A DNA stretch of 64,000 bases. It comes from a bacterium. Its GTDB lineage: Bacteria; 4484-113; JAGGVC01. The stretch covers positions 1 to 64,000 of the forward strand of contig JABRWB010000039.1 of the NCBI GenBank assembly GCA_039961635.1. The letters run 5' to 3'. The notes under the pieces are model-generated. The model made no database searches, was not told the DNA's origin, and saw only the letters and a list, made by a program, of their open reading frames with translations. A program made the translations under genes and the position numbers. Shown in pieces: positions 33,619 through 42,289 of this stretch (its first letter is position 1; each line of letters starts with the position of its first letter).

Positions 33619-36011
33619 TTGACCGTCTCCCCGACCGTCTCCGCCGAGTCTTTTCGCTGGACCAAGCGCTTCTTCGGTTTGTCCGGCTTTTTGGGCTCGG
33701 CAGGCTCGGGCTTACCTGATTTTTCCTCCGGCTGACGATCGCTTCCACCCAATCTGAACGCGGCGATGACGTCGGGCACATTGCGAATTTCGGCAAGCAC
33801 CCTTTCCAGCTCGGTAGTATCGCCGATTTCGATTAGAACCTGGGTGTTCGCCGGATCGTCGTACGCCCCGGTGGTGGACGGCTTGATTTCGAAATGCCCT
33901 CCGGTCAAGTTCACCTGGCCGGCCGCCAATACGCCGAGGACGTCATACATCAGTCCCGCGCGGTTAAGCGATACTACTTCGATATGCACAGGATATCGCT
34001 TGCCTTCCGCTGTCTTATCCCATGACAGCTGCGATATTTCTTGTTTTTCGCCCAGCGCCCCTAGCTTTGCACAGTTCTGCGTATGAACCACTATTCGTTT
34101 CGAATCGCGGTCGTAATAGCCCACTATGGAATCACCCGGTATCGGGCGGCAACACGCCGCAAGCTCCGTCTTTTGCCTTGTTCTTTTGCCGCGTGTGTCG
34201 AGCACACCCAGTTCCGCGCCGGGAGCGATTAATGGAATCGCCAGACTGGGCTCGGCGGAAACTTCCTGCATTTCCACCTTCTGCGCACGCTCCATCTGAA
34301 CCTGCTTTAGCATCAGAAGGATTTCGCTTGTCGTCAAATCCCCGCATGCCAGCCTGTCATATATATCGTAAATCGAGCCCACCTTCAGAAGCTTCAGTAT
34401 CGCCACAAGTTTGTCCGGCGCAAGAAGGTTAAGCGGATAAAGGCCGCGTTTCTGAATTTCCTTATGCAAAAGCTGCCTTCCGAAATCGATACGCTTCCTT
34501 CGCGGCTGCGCCTTGAACCACTTGCGGATTTTAAGTAGTGTACGCGGACTCTTGACCCAATCCATCCACTCTGCATCGGGTGCGGCATTGAGTGAGTCGC
34601 GCTTTATAATTTCAACGACGTCGCCGTTCTCCAAGCGGTGATACAGCGGAACGCGCGTTCCGTTCACCTTTGCCCCTCCCGTGGCGTGTCCCAAATCCGT
34701 GTGAATCGCATACGCGAAATCGATTGGGCAAGACCCCTTGGGCAGGCTTACAACCTCGCCCTTTGGAGTTAACGTCAGCACCATTCCTTTGAGGAGCGCG
34801 GTCTGCGCGCGGGCGACGAATTCTTGTGAATCAACTCTCTCGTCCTCGAGCATCCGGATTAGCTCGCTCCACTCCTCGTCCTTGTTGAAGGCGTACTCTT
34901 CCGGACCCTCTTTGTAAAGCCAATGACTGGCAATTCCGTATTGGGCGCGGTGATGCATTTCGACGGTGCGGATCTGGACTTCCACGAAACGCCCGCCAGG
35001 ACCGACCACTGTAGTGTGAAGAGTCTGGTAACCGTTGGCCTTCGGGCGGGCGATGAAGTCCCTGAACCTGTGCTCAAGAGGAGGGTACACCATATGCACT
35101 TCGCCCAGCACCTGGTAACACAAGCCCGGCGCCCCGTCCACGACGATCCTCATGGCAAGTAAATCGTAAACTTCGTCTATCGAGACGCCCTTTTCCAGCA
35201 TTTTGGCCCGAAGGCTGGCAAGGTGCTTGCGCCGGCTGTGAATTTCCGCAATCGGAATGTTCGCCCGCCAAAAGGCATCCTCCAGGCGCTCCTGCATCGC
35301 GCCCAGGATGCGTTCGGCCTCAAGCATTGGCTCCAAAACGTCTTCTTCTAATGCGCGATACTCTTCTGGCTCGAGATACCGAAAGCACCAATCTTCCATT
35401 TCCCTGTAAATCGATGCAAGTCCAAGCCTCCTGGCGAGCGGGATGAAAAATTCTTCCGTTTCGCGGCACTGGCGCTCGATGCGTTTCGGATCCAAACCTT
35501 CCAACGTACGCAGGTTGTGCAGCCTGTCGGCCAGTTTTATTACAATCACGCGCGGGTCCTTGGCCATTGCCACGAACAGTTTTCGAAGGTTTTCCGCTTG
35601 TCTGGGCGTTTCCCGGCGGCTCCAAAGCTTGACGAAAAAGTTGGCGTCACTGATTTTTGTCAGTGAATCCACCATCTCGCGCACTTCCTTGCCAAACTCG
35701 CGTTCGATGTCGGACAGCGAGTAGCCGCTTGTGTCTTCAACAACGTCGTGAAGAAGTGCGGTTACCAGCGAATCCTCGTCCATATTGAGAGCAGCGCATA
35801 TTTCCGCAACCTCGACCGGATGAGTAATGTACGGTTGCCCTCCATCCCTGAACATCCCTACATGCTGCTTTGTTGCGCGGTCGAACGCCCTGGAAATCCT
35901 TTCCAGGTCGCGGATGTTTCCCCGGCGCGCGAGCCTGAATTTCAGCTGCTCGAAAAGAAAATGCGCCTCAGGCGGGGAAATCGTATCAAGTAAGTCCCGA
36001 TCTCGATGCAC
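33615..36011 (-). CDS. rel: Bifunctional (p)ppGpp synthetase/hydrolase
   Basis: Makes and degrades the stringent-response alarmone; 798 residues from GTG 36011. Domains in order are: HD hydrolase with TALLHDVVEDT and the downstream LADRLHNLRTL; synthetase with RRKHLASLRAKM, ARPKANGYQTLHTTVVG and QYGIASHWLYKE; TGS (LTPKGEVVSLPKGSCPIDFAYAIH); a zinc-finger-like AACCRPIPGDSIVGY; and a C-terminal ACT domain followed by a Pro/Lys-rich tail. An ATG at 36107 in the same frame would overlap the divergent sigma-54-like gene and its promoter. A TAAAAT seven bases before GTG 36011 supports the shorter, leaderless start. Confidence 0.94.
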   Translation of the reverse strand: MHRDRDLLDTISPPEAHFLFEQLKFRLARRGNIRDLERISRAFDRATKQHVGMFRDGGQPYITHPVEVAEICAALNMDEDSLVTALLHDVVEDTSGYSLSDIEREFGKEVREMVDSLTKISDANFFVKLWSRRETPRQAENLRKLFVAMAKDPRVIVIKLADRLHNLRTLEGLDPKRIERQCRETEEFFIPLARRLGLASIYREMEDWCFRYLEPEEYRALEEDVLEPMLEAERILGAMQERLEDAFWRANIPIAEIHSRRKHLASLRAKMLEKGVSIDEVYDLLAMRIVVDGAPGLCYQVLGEVHMVYPPLEHRFRDFIARPKANGYQTLHTTVVGPGGRFVEVQIRTVEMHHRAQYGIASHWLYKEGPEEYAFNKDEEWSELIRMLEDERVDSQEFVARAQTALLKGMVLTLTPKGEVVSLPKGSCPIDFAYAIHTDLGHATGGAKVNGTRVPLYHRLENGDVVEIIKRDSLNAAPDAEWMDWVKSPRTLLKIRKWFKAQPRRKRIDFGRQLLHKEIQKRGLYPLNLLAPDKLVAILKLLKVGSIYDIYDRLACGDLTTSEILLMLKQVQMERAQKVEMQEVSAEPSLAIPLIAPGAELGVLDTRGKRTRQKTELAACCRPIPGDSIVGYYDRDSKRIVVHTQNCAKLGALGEKQEISQLSWDKTAEGKRYPVHIEVVSLNRAGLMYDVLGVLAAGQVNLTGGHFEIKPSTTGAYDDPANTQVLIEIGDTTELERVLAEIRNVPDVIAAFRLGGSDRQPEEKSGKPEPAEPKKPDKPKKRLVQRKDSAETVGETVK

Positions 36012-36018
36012 CGATTGA

Positions 36019-36024
36019 ATTTTA
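36019..36024 (-). promoter_or_regulatory. Leaderless -10 box of rel
   Basis: TAAAAT on the minus strand, seven bases before the GTG at 36011. It would place transcription start at or next to the start codon. Confidence 0.5.
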
Positions 36025-36065
36025 CCAGAGCGAAAGCTCTTCTTCGCCGGCCAAAAATCCGGTGA

Positions 36066-36071
36066 TATAAT
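36066..36071 (+). promoter_or_regulatory. -10 box of the sigma-54-like gene
   Basis: Perfect TATAAT eight bases before ATG 36080. TTCGCC lies 17 bases upstream as a poor -35. No Shine-Dalgarno site fits in the remaining leader, so the mRNA is probably leaderless or nearly so. Confidence 0.6.
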
Positions 36072-36079
36072 ACCCACCG

Positions 36080-37303
36080 ATGCAAAAAAGCGGCTTGGAC
36101 AAATCATCCGCCGCTGTGGCGGAGTTCGAATATGCTGTGGCGCCCCTCCTAAGGCTGACTCCCACTGGCTGGTGCAGGGTTGCCGAGCGATGCGCGCTTA
36201 CAGACGAGTCGTTTTTCGTGCTTCCGACGCCGGAAGCAGTGGTAAGGGAAGCGGCCGGCGAAATCCACTGCGCGCCGCTTCCAAACGCGGTTGATCTGCG
36301 TGACCACTTGAAGCGCCAGGCTTTGGCGCGTTTTCCCAAACGGCACTTTTTCGTTTCGTCCAACCTTATCGACGAAATTGATGTCGAAACCGGTTACTTT
36401 TCGGGCAACATCCCTGAATTGGCGATTGCGCTGGGACGGCCCAGGCACGAAATCGAAGACGCTCTCGACGCGATATCGGGACTGTCTCCCATTGGTTGCG
36501 CAGGAAGGAGCATACACGATGTGCTTAGAAATCAGATTCCGCTGCTTCCCGATTCAATTGCCGGAAATGCGGCGAGGCTGCTGCTCACGGACTTTTGGGA
36601 AGCATTTTCAGGCGGCGGACGGGCAATGCTGTCCGAAATATCCGGACTTGGAGAGCAAGTAATCGAGGAAGGAGTTGAAGCAATCCGCAGGCACTTGACG
36701 CCATATCCGGCCCAGTTATTTTGGGGCAAAAACGGCGACTATCTCAAACGTGCATATTATTATCTGACTTACAAATCCGGAGGACCGGAGCTTTCACCCC
36801 CACATCTTTCCGACTACTGCGCCGCGATAATACCCGGCCGCGCATCGGAACGATCGCGGCTCGCAATCGCCGCACTGAAATCAAGGCGCACGGCATATTC
36901 AAAGTTGGGCGATGCCTTTTCCAGCCTTGATTTGGACGACCCGCATTCATCCATACCGCTTTCCCGCGTCGCATCGTCTATAGGCCTTTCGCAGTGGGAC
37001 ACTTGGCAATTGCTTGACGGGGAATTGCTCGTGGACGGGCTGGGGCAACGCAGATACTTAAGAACCGCGCTGAAAGTCGAAGATCCGCTCGTCGAACGAT
37101 TGCTTCGTACGCTGGACGAGGAAGTATCGGGCGAAACTCCTCTAACCGACAAGGAAATCGCGTCCAGAATTTTCCGCGATGGAATCGCCCCCGACGCTGC
37201 ATACGTTGCGGCCGCGCGCAAAGCGCTCGGCATTCCTCACCGCAAATCGCGGCTGCCGAAGGCGGCCCTCGATCTGCTTGGATACAGAACGCATGCGGAA
37301 TGA
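36080..37303 (+). CDS. Divergent sigma-54 (RpoN)-like protein
   Basis: A 407-residue protein related to the core-binding and DNA-binding parts of sigma-54. The segment ISGLSPIGCAGRSIHDVLRNQI matches the core-binding LDPxGVGARDLxECL motif. The C-terminus PLTDKEIASRIFRDGI, then AARKALGIPHRKSRLP, matches the end of sigma-54. However, the glutamine-rich activator-responsive Region I is missing from the N-terminus, and the RpoN box (consensus ARRTVAKYRE) is replaced by APDAAYVAAARKA. It may be a degenerate or repurposed sigma factor. It is divergent from rel and overlaps queG by 11 bases. Confidence 0.68.
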   Translation: MQKSGLDKSSAAVAEFEYAVAPLLRLTPTGWCRVAERCALTDESFFVLPTPEAVVREAAGEIHCAPLPNAVDLRDHLKRQALARFPKRHFFVSSNLIDEIDVETGYFSGNIPELAIALGRPRHEIEDALDAISGLSPIGCAGRSIHDVLRNQIPLLPDSIAGNAARLLLTDFWEAFSGGGRAMLSEISGLGEQVIEEGVEAIRRHLTPYPAQLFWGKNGDYLKRAYYYLTYKSGGPELSPPHLSDYCAAIIPGRASERSRLAIAALKSRRTAYSKLGDAFSSLDLDDPHSSIPLSRVASSIGLSQWDTWQLLDGELLVDGLGQRRYLRTALKVEDPLVERLLRTLDEEVSGETPLTDKEIASRIFRDGIAPDAAYVAAARKALGIPHRKSRLPKAALDLLGYRTHAE

Positions 37304-38312
37304 TACCGGCAAAAACAAGGCAGCGATCGCGTTGGGGGAGTATATCCGGCGCGAGGCTGTCGCCCTTGGATTTTCAGCGTGCGGATTCGCGCCGGCCGTT
37401 TCGCTTGATAAAAACAAAGCCAACTTGGCGGAATGGTTGTCTCGCGGATGGAACGGCACAATGGAATGGATGAACAGGCCGGGAGTGGAAAGGTTTAAAG
37501 CCTCTACTTGTCTGCCGGACGCCAAAAGCGTGGTATCGCTCGCAATCAATTATTTTACGCCCGGACCGGATTCCAAACAGCTGGACGGCCCATTAATAAG
37601 CCGATACGCTAGATTCCGCGATTACCACAAGGTCGTTGGCAAGAAGCTGGACATGCTTTTGTTCAAACTCCGGACCGTTTATCCAACCGTGAATGGCACG
37701 ACCGCGGTTGACCGTCATCCGATATCCGAAAAAGCGTTCGCCGAAAGCGCTGGAATCGGATGGATCGGGAAAAACACTTGCCTGATTACCAAAAAGCTGG
37801 GTAGCTGGGTGTTCCTTGGAGAGCTGATCATAGACGCGGAACTTCCATATGACACGCCCCACCTTGACTATTGCGGTTCCTGCAATCGCTGTCTGGAGGC
37901 ATGTCCGACGGGCGCCTTGGTGGAGCCGTACAAGATTGATGCCCGCCGTTGTATCGGCTACACGACCATTGAAACCGAATTACCGGTGCCGGACGAAATC
38001 GCTCGAAATTCCGGCAACTGGGTTTTCGGCTGCGACATTTGCCAGGAAGTCTGTCCGTGGAACCGAAGGCATGCAAAACCGACAACGAAGCCCGATTTTT
38101 CACCACGTCCGGACTTGGCCCAGCCCACTTGGAAAGATCTGATAGAGATCTACACCCCAGAATCGGGAGATTCGAGCGAAGATACCGTCAGGGAGAGATT
38201 CCTCAACAAATTCGCCGGCACGCCGGTGATGCGGGCGGGAGTACGGCGATTTGCTTCAAGCCTTCAAATCGCAAGGGCGAACGCTTCCGCTAAGGGAGAG
38301 CAGGTTGACTGA
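37293..38312 (+). CDS. queG: Epoxyqueuosine reductase
   Basis: The last step of queuosine synthesis in tRNA, a cobalamin and iron-sulfur enzyme. At 339 residues it contains the DUF1730 domain (SVVSLAINYFTPGPD; ISEKAFAESAGIGWIGKNTCLI) and two 4Fe-4S motifs, CGSCNRCLEACPTGAL and CDICQEVCPWN. ATG 37293 lies within the last codons of the sigma-54-like gene, so the two are coupled. A longer in-frame start upstream would run far into the preceding gene and is rejected. Confidence 0.94.
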   Translation: MRNDTGKNKAAIALGEYIRREAVALGFSACGFAPAVSLDKNKANLAEWLSRGWNGTMEWMNRPGVERFKASTCLPDAKSVVSLAINYFTPGPDSKQLDGPLISRYARFRDYHKVVGKKLDMLLFKLRTVYPTVNGTTAVDRHPISEKAFAESAGIGWIGKNTCLITKKLGSWVFLGELIIDAELPYDTPHLDYCGSCNRCLEACPTGALVEPYKIDARRCIGYTTIETELPVPDEIARNSGNWVFGCDICQEVCPWNRRHAKPTTKPDFSPRPDLAQPTWKDLIEIYTPESGDSSEDTVRERFLNKFAGTPVMRAGVRRFASSLQIARANASAKGEQVD

Positions 38313-38388
38313 CCGCAAGCAGCCAAAGTAAACTTATGTCCGGCTGCGCCCTGTGGTTCGGCCGGTGTGAATTCCAAGGAGATAATGG

Positions 38389-38424
38389 ATGAATAAAACG
38401 TTGCCAGGAAGTTTGGCCAGATGA
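38389..38424 (+). CDS. Possible 11-codon leader ORF
   Basis: ATG 38389 follows AAGGAG (38377-38382) at six bases, encodes MNKTLPGSLAR and stops with TGA overlapping the ATG of the next gene (ATGA at 38421-38424). This arrangement would couple translation of the receiver-like protein to this short frame. The next gene may also use a weaker AGGAA site ten bases before its ATG. No conservation evidence is available, so this is a proposal. Confidence 0.35.
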   Translation: MNKTLPGSLAR

Positions 38425-38768
38425 GCAAGAAACTGTATTTGGTGCATTGGGACGAATCCGAGGCAAACGAGCTTGCTGCCAAGTATGACCCCGAAAAGTG
38501 GGAAGTGGAATACGAATTCGAAGACGGCGCCCGCGCCGTCTCCGCCATAAAAGCCAAACTTCCCGACGTAGTGGTTATTTACCTTACCAAACTGCCGTCT
38601 CACGGAGCGGAAACCGCCCACGCGATTAGGCATCTGAAAGCGACCAAGCACTTGCCGATAATCTTCGTCGGCGGCAAGCCGGATGGACTCGAAAAGGTCA
38701 AAGCGAAGGTACCGGATGCGGTTTTCGTGCAGGAATCGCAGCTGGAATCGGCTCTTGCGGCGATATAA
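38421..38768 (+). CDS. Receiver-like domain protein without clear phosphoacceptor
   Basis: A 115-residue single-domain protein with the alternating pattern of a response-regulator receiver: KLYLVHWDESEANELA, then GARAVSAIKAKLPDVVVIYLTKLPSHGAETAHAIR, then LPIIFVGGKP and AVFVQESQLESAL. Where the phosphorylated Asp is expected (end of strand 3), the sequence reads VVVIYLTKL, with no Asp; the acidic pair near the N-terminus is WDES. It may be a pseudo-receiver or an unrelated Rossmann-like protein. No kinase is adjacent. Confidence 0.55.
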   Translation: MSKKLYLVHWDESEANELAAKYDPEKWEVEYEFEDGARAVSAIKAKLPDVVVIYLTKLPSHGAETAHAIRHLKATKHLPIIFVGGKPDGLEKVKAKVPDAVFVQESQLESALAAI

Positions 38769-38844
38769 AAGCCGATTGGAACAAAATCCAACTGGTACAA
38801 TCTATCGCGACGTTCCGCCAGCGGCGGAATCGCGGAGGCCGGCT

Positions 38845-39678
38845 ATGCGAGCGGTTGTTTTCTTCCTGATTCTATTTGCTACTATCTCCCTGGGGCAAGT
38901 ATCGCGCGCCGAGAAATTCGACTGGGAGCCGAATCCCGGCAAAGACTGGGTTTTTTCCAGTGAATATGGCGTCGAGTCGGTTTCGTTCCGCTCCGGGGGC
39001 TATTCAAATCTGCAAAGAAGTCTCACCGAAATCACTTTCAGACTGAGCGGAATAAAGGTGCAATCCCCCCAATTGCACAAGCTCGGAGGCGCGGTCATGT
39101 CCGAGCTTTTGCTCAAGCCGGATGGTGATTACACCCAAGCGACAATCAGGCTATCCGGCATTGCGGACGGTTTCAGCATAAACACGGTCGGTGCATCAAG
39201 GGCATTTCCGAATAATTCAAGCGTGGTTGCGGCGATTACCGGGCTGCGTGCGATGAAGGGCGGCGGAAAGGCTCCCGACGACGAATTTCCCGCAATGTCC
39301 GCCGCACCGAAGAATTACGGCGATTACGAATTGCCCGAATTCGAGCGTAAATACAAATACAGCGACGCTCTGGTTACGCTTCATCTGAGGGGAGCGAGCA
39401 TCGAAGGGGTACTGGCGTATTTGTCGCTGCTCGGCAATATAAGCATTATTTTGGATCCCTACTGGAATCAAGAGCCGACAGGCACCGATAGACCTCCTGT
39501 TTCTGGCGGAGCGGCGGGCGGCGGGGGCGGCCAGGGAATCGGCACCGGCGGCGGCGCGGGCGGATTTTCGGGTTTCGGCGAAGGCCTGATTACGATAGAC
39601 CTTAACAAGGTTCCTTTCGACTTTGCCCTCGATTTGGTCATCACCAGCGCCGGTCTTACCTACTTCGAGATACGCTGA
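38845..39678 (+). CDS. Exported AMIN/STN-domain protein, secretin-like but without secretin domain
   Basis: A 277-residue exported protein; signal peptide AVVFFLILFATISLGQVSRA. The N-terminal half has a beta-rich AMIN-like region (YGVESVSFRSGGYSNLQ). After a linker, an STN-type unit (VTLHLRGASIEGVLAYLSLLGNISIILDP, then ITIDLNKVPFDFALDLVITSAGLTYF) is interrupted by a Gly-rich insert of about 30 residues. In PilQ-type proteins this would lead into the secretin pore domain, but here the gene stops at once (EIR-stop). The start is ATG 38845 with GGAGG six bases upstream. It converges on the HEAT-repeat gene with a five-base gap. Confidence 0.7.
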   Translation: MRAVVFFLILFATISLGQVSRAEKFDWEPNPGKDWVFSSEYGVESVSFRSGGYSNLQRSLTEITFRLSGIKVQSPQLHKLGGAVMSELLLKPDGDYTQATIRLSGIADGFSINTVGASRAFPNNSSVVAAITGLRAMKGGGKAPDDEFPAMSAAPKNYGDYELPEFERKYKYSDALVTLHLRGASIEGVLAYLSLLGNISIILDPYWNQEPTGTDRPPVSGGAAGGGGGQGIGTGGGAGGFSGFGEGLITIDLNKVPFDFALDLVITSAGLTYFEIR

Positions 39679-39683
39679 ATTGC

Positions 39684-40337
39684 TCAATCCGCTGTTTCAT
39701 CCAGTTCGTGAATCGCAATTTCGAGTACGTGGCGCAACAATTCGCCGTCGCGTCCCTCCGCTCTTTCCGCATCTGAAAGCATAGTCCTGAGTATTGGCAA
39801 TGCGGAAACAGCGCAGCCTCCGATCCGTCCCAGAGCGCGAATGGCTCTTCTTTGAAACATCGAATCGTTGGATTGAGCCGCTTTTGTCAATTCAGGGACC
39901 GCAGCTTGGGCGAATGAACCCAGCTTTTTCAGCGACCATGCCGCCGCGATTCTTACCGTGCGATTTTCATCGGCAAGCGCATTTGTAAGCGCAACGACAG
40001 CGGCTTCGTTTTGCGGCGCGATTTTGCCCAGCGCTTCGGCGGCTGACCATCTTGTTTCTGCGCAATTGCATTCCATAGCAACAATCAGCGCCGCGACGGA
40101 ATCCGCCGCCAATTGGCCCAGTTCGCCTAACGCTTCAGCCGCGATGGACGCCGCGGCCGGAATGTCGGACTTGAGCGCAGCGCAAAGATACTCGACGATT
40201 CCTGAAATATCGCCGGGTTCACCTTGCCCGTGAAGCGATTTCGCAAAAAGGCGAATCCTGCAAGCCGCCCTTAACGCTTCGCTCGCATTTTCGATTGACA
40301 TTGATTTGATGAGTTCGTTTATTTCCGCAATAGTCAA
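39684..40337 (-). CDS. HEAT-repeat protein
   Basis: A 217-residue soluble protein made of HEAT/PBS-lyase-type helical repeats, for example AAEALGELGQLAADSVAALIVAM, SAAEALGKIAPQNEAAVVAL, AAWSLKKLGSFAQAAVPELTKA and AIRALGRIGGCAVSALPIL. Such proteins serve as protein-binding scaffolds; the partner is unknown. The TTG start at 40337 has TATAAA five bases upstream and no ribosome binding site, so it could be another leaderless gene. Confidence 0.82.
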   Translation of the reverse strand: MTIAEINELIKSMSIENASEALRAACRIRLFAKSLHGQGEPGDISGIVEYLCAALKSDIPAAASIAAEALGELGQLAADSVAALIVAMECNCAETRWSAAEALGKIAPQNEAAVVALTNALADENRTVRIAAAWSLKKLGSFAQAAVPELTKAAQSNDSMFQRRAIRALGRIGGCAVSALPILRTMLSDAERAEGRDGELLRHVLEIAIHELDETAD

Positions 40338-40362
40338 AACAGTTTATATCTCGCGTTAAAGA

Positions 40363-41430
40363 TTATTCAAGTTTTCCAAGCAGCATCGCCAACACAGCCA
40401 TTCGAACGGCTACACCCATTCGGACCTGTCCGCGAATAACGCAACGTCCATCCTCAAAAACCGAGCAGTCTATTTCAATCCCGCGGTTGCATGGGCCGGG
40501 GTGCAGGATTAACGCATCCTTCTTGAGTCGCGTCAATCTTCCGCGCGTCAGACCGTAAGCCGATCTGAAATCCCGTAAACCAGCCGCTCCGCCGGCAATC
40601 CGCTCTTTTTGAATTCGGAGCATCATCACAACATCGGCAGACTCCAAATGCTCGTCGAATACTTCGGAAAGCTTGACACCCGGATATGGTGATCCGCAAG
40701 GCAAAAGCTGGGGCGGCCCGGCGAGCGTGACATCGTGCCCGAGCCTTGTCCAAATTTCGGCATTGCTGCGCGCGACGCGCGAGTTCTTGACATCCCCGCA
40801 AATCAGTATTTTCAGGGGTGAAAACGCCTGCTGCTTGCCGGCCTGCCGACCTATCGTTTTTGCCCCGCGATGAGTGTTAAAAATTCTGGTAAATCTGCCG
40901 GGATTCACGGCGACATGGCGACTTTCTTTCCAAATGGGCTTGTAAAGATTCACCGTCGCCGCATCCAGCAGAGCCTGCGTCGGATGGTGTCCGCGTCCGT
41001 CCCCTGCATTTACGACCGGGCATTCCAGGTACGCCGCAAGCTTTGCAGCCGCCCCGGTATGAGGATGCCTTGCGATGAAAACGCTTGGATTCATCGCCCC
41101 AAGCGTGGCGGCGGTGTCCTCCAGCGATTCGCCCTTGACTACGCTTGTGGAATCGCCGCCGAAATTGATGACTTGCGCGCCTAACAGCAGCGAAGCTGTT
41201 TCGAAACTGACCCGCGTTCTTGTGGAAGGCTCGAAAAACGCAAGGTGAACGATTGCGCCGCGCAAAAGCTCTGCAAATGGCGATTTGAAAGGAGCCAAAC
41301 TTCGCTCTGTCAGCCAACCAAAAGCCGCGCGCGACTCTCGAATTAGAAGAAACAACGCGGAATCGTCCAAATCGGAAATCGTTACAAGGTTTGCAGGAAC
41401 GGTCTCTGGTGAAAAGCGTTTTTCTGTCAT
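40363..41430 (-). CDS. pyrB: Aspartate carbamoyltransferase catalytic subunit
   Basis: Condenses carbamoyl phosphate and aspartate in pyrimidine synthesis. At 355 residues it has the carbamoyl-phosphate site FFEPSTRTRVSFE, GDSTSVVKGESLEDT, GDGRGHHPTQALLD, and NSRVARSNAEIWTRLG. It is about 35 residues longer than typical chains because of a basic insert after HPTQALLD. ATG 41430 gives the expected N-terminus; in-frame TTG 41487 and GTG 41478 upstream add a hydrophobic stretch not typical of the family. Neither pyrI nor pyrC is adjacent. Confidence 0.9.
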   Translation of the reverse strand: MTEKRFSPETVPANLVTISDLDDSALFLLIRESRAAFGWLTERSLAPFKSPFAELLRGAIVHLAFFEPSTRTRVSFETASLLLGAQVINFGGDSTSVVKGESLEDTAATLGAMNPSVFIARHPHTGAAAKLAAYLECPVVNAGDGRGHHPTQALLDAATVNLYKPIWKESRHVAVNPGRFTRIFNTHRGAKTIGRQAGKQQAFSPLKILICGDVKNSRVARSNAEIWTRLGHDVTLAGPPQLLPCGSPYPGVKLSEVFDEHLESADVVMMLRIQKERIAGGAAGLRDFRSAYGLTRGRLTRLKKDALILHPGPCNRGIEIDCSVFEDGRCVIRGQVRMGVAVRMAVLAMLLGKLE

Positions 41431-41562
41431 ACGCCATGCGGCTGCCGGCAAAACCGGAAGCCGGGCAAATATTACCACACGAACCAATGAAGTTCAGGTT
41501 TAAGGCATTTTCCGCTTCGCAGGTTCCGGCATGCTGGGCTACAATCGAATCGAGGTGCAAGG

Positions 41563-42174
41563 ATGACCGAAATGAATTTAAACTCCGACGCATTTTATAA
41601 GGTGCTATTTGCGCGCCGCAGTGTGCGCAAATTTTTGCCCGAGCCGGTTCCGGTGGAGGCGCTCGACCGTATTGTCGAAGCCGGGCTTTGGGCGCCGTCT
41701 GCACTCAACCGGCAACCGTGGTTTTTTCACGTTCTGACTGGACGAAAAATGGACGAGTTCGCCATCCTTTGCAGGCCGATCTGGGATAAGTTGAAACCCA
41801 AAATCGAGGAAATTTATGGAGAAGAGGGTGTCAAGCTCCGCGCGCCGTTCTACCTCAACCTGGGAAATGCTCCCGCCGCAATCGTGATTTACAGCGACAA
41901 GGACGACGGCGGGGAGTGGGGAACAGTGAGTTGCGGAATGGCGGCGCAAAACATTCTGCTTGCGGCAACCGCGGAAGGCCTGGCAAGCCTGTATATGGCG
42001 GCGCAACAATTGATTCGTGAAAGTGTGGACGAGTTTTTCGGCGAAACTAGGCGGCTGATTGGCTGCGTCTTAATCGGTTACGGCGACGAACCCGGAATCA
42101 AGTGGCCCAGGCGCGAAGGACGGGTGGACTGGGGCGATATACACGTCGGCGAGCCCCCTCACGGCACTCACTGA
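41563..42174 (+). CDS. Nitroreductase-family FMN protein
   Basis: A 203-residue flavoprotein of the nitroreductase superfamily. The FMN phosphate site is FARRSVRKFLPEPVPVEALDRIVEAGLWAPSALNRQPW. A later conserved block GMAAQNILLAATAEGLASLYM and the GCVLIGYGDEPG segment complete the fold. The electron acceptor cannot be predicted from sequence. The start is ATG 41563 with AAGG close by; ATG 41572 is an alternative. Confidence 0.85.
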   Translation: MTEMNLNSDAFYKVLFARRSVRKFLPEPVPVEALDRIVEAGLWAPSALNRQPWFFHVLTGRKMDEFAILCRPIWDKLKPKIEEIYGEEGVKLRAPFYLNLGNAPAAIVIYSDKDDGGEWGTVSCGMAAQNILLAATAEGLASLYMAAQQLIRESVDEFFGETRRLIGCVLIGYGDEPGIKWPRREGRVDWGDIHVGEPPHGTH

Positions 42175-42252
42175 ATTCAAAAACAATTCCAGAACCCGCA
42201 GTGGCATTAACCCGCTTCCGCTATAAGCGCAAATTGGCCCAGCAATTTGGAA

Positions 42253-42281
42253 TTGCCCGCCTACTGCCGCAATGGTAAACT
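42253..42281 (+). promoter_or_regulatory. Promoter of the secA leader ORF and secA
   Basis: TTGCCC (42253-42258), a 17-base spacer, then TAAACT (42276-42281). The predicted start is at or just before GTG 42290, making the short ORF before secA leaderless. Confidence 0.5.
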
Positions 42282-42289
42282 AATTGTTT

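Noticed and set aside
36012-36107. Longer start for rel at 36107
   Set aside because: It would overlap the divergent sigma-54-like gene and its TATAAT, and the added residues are not family-like.
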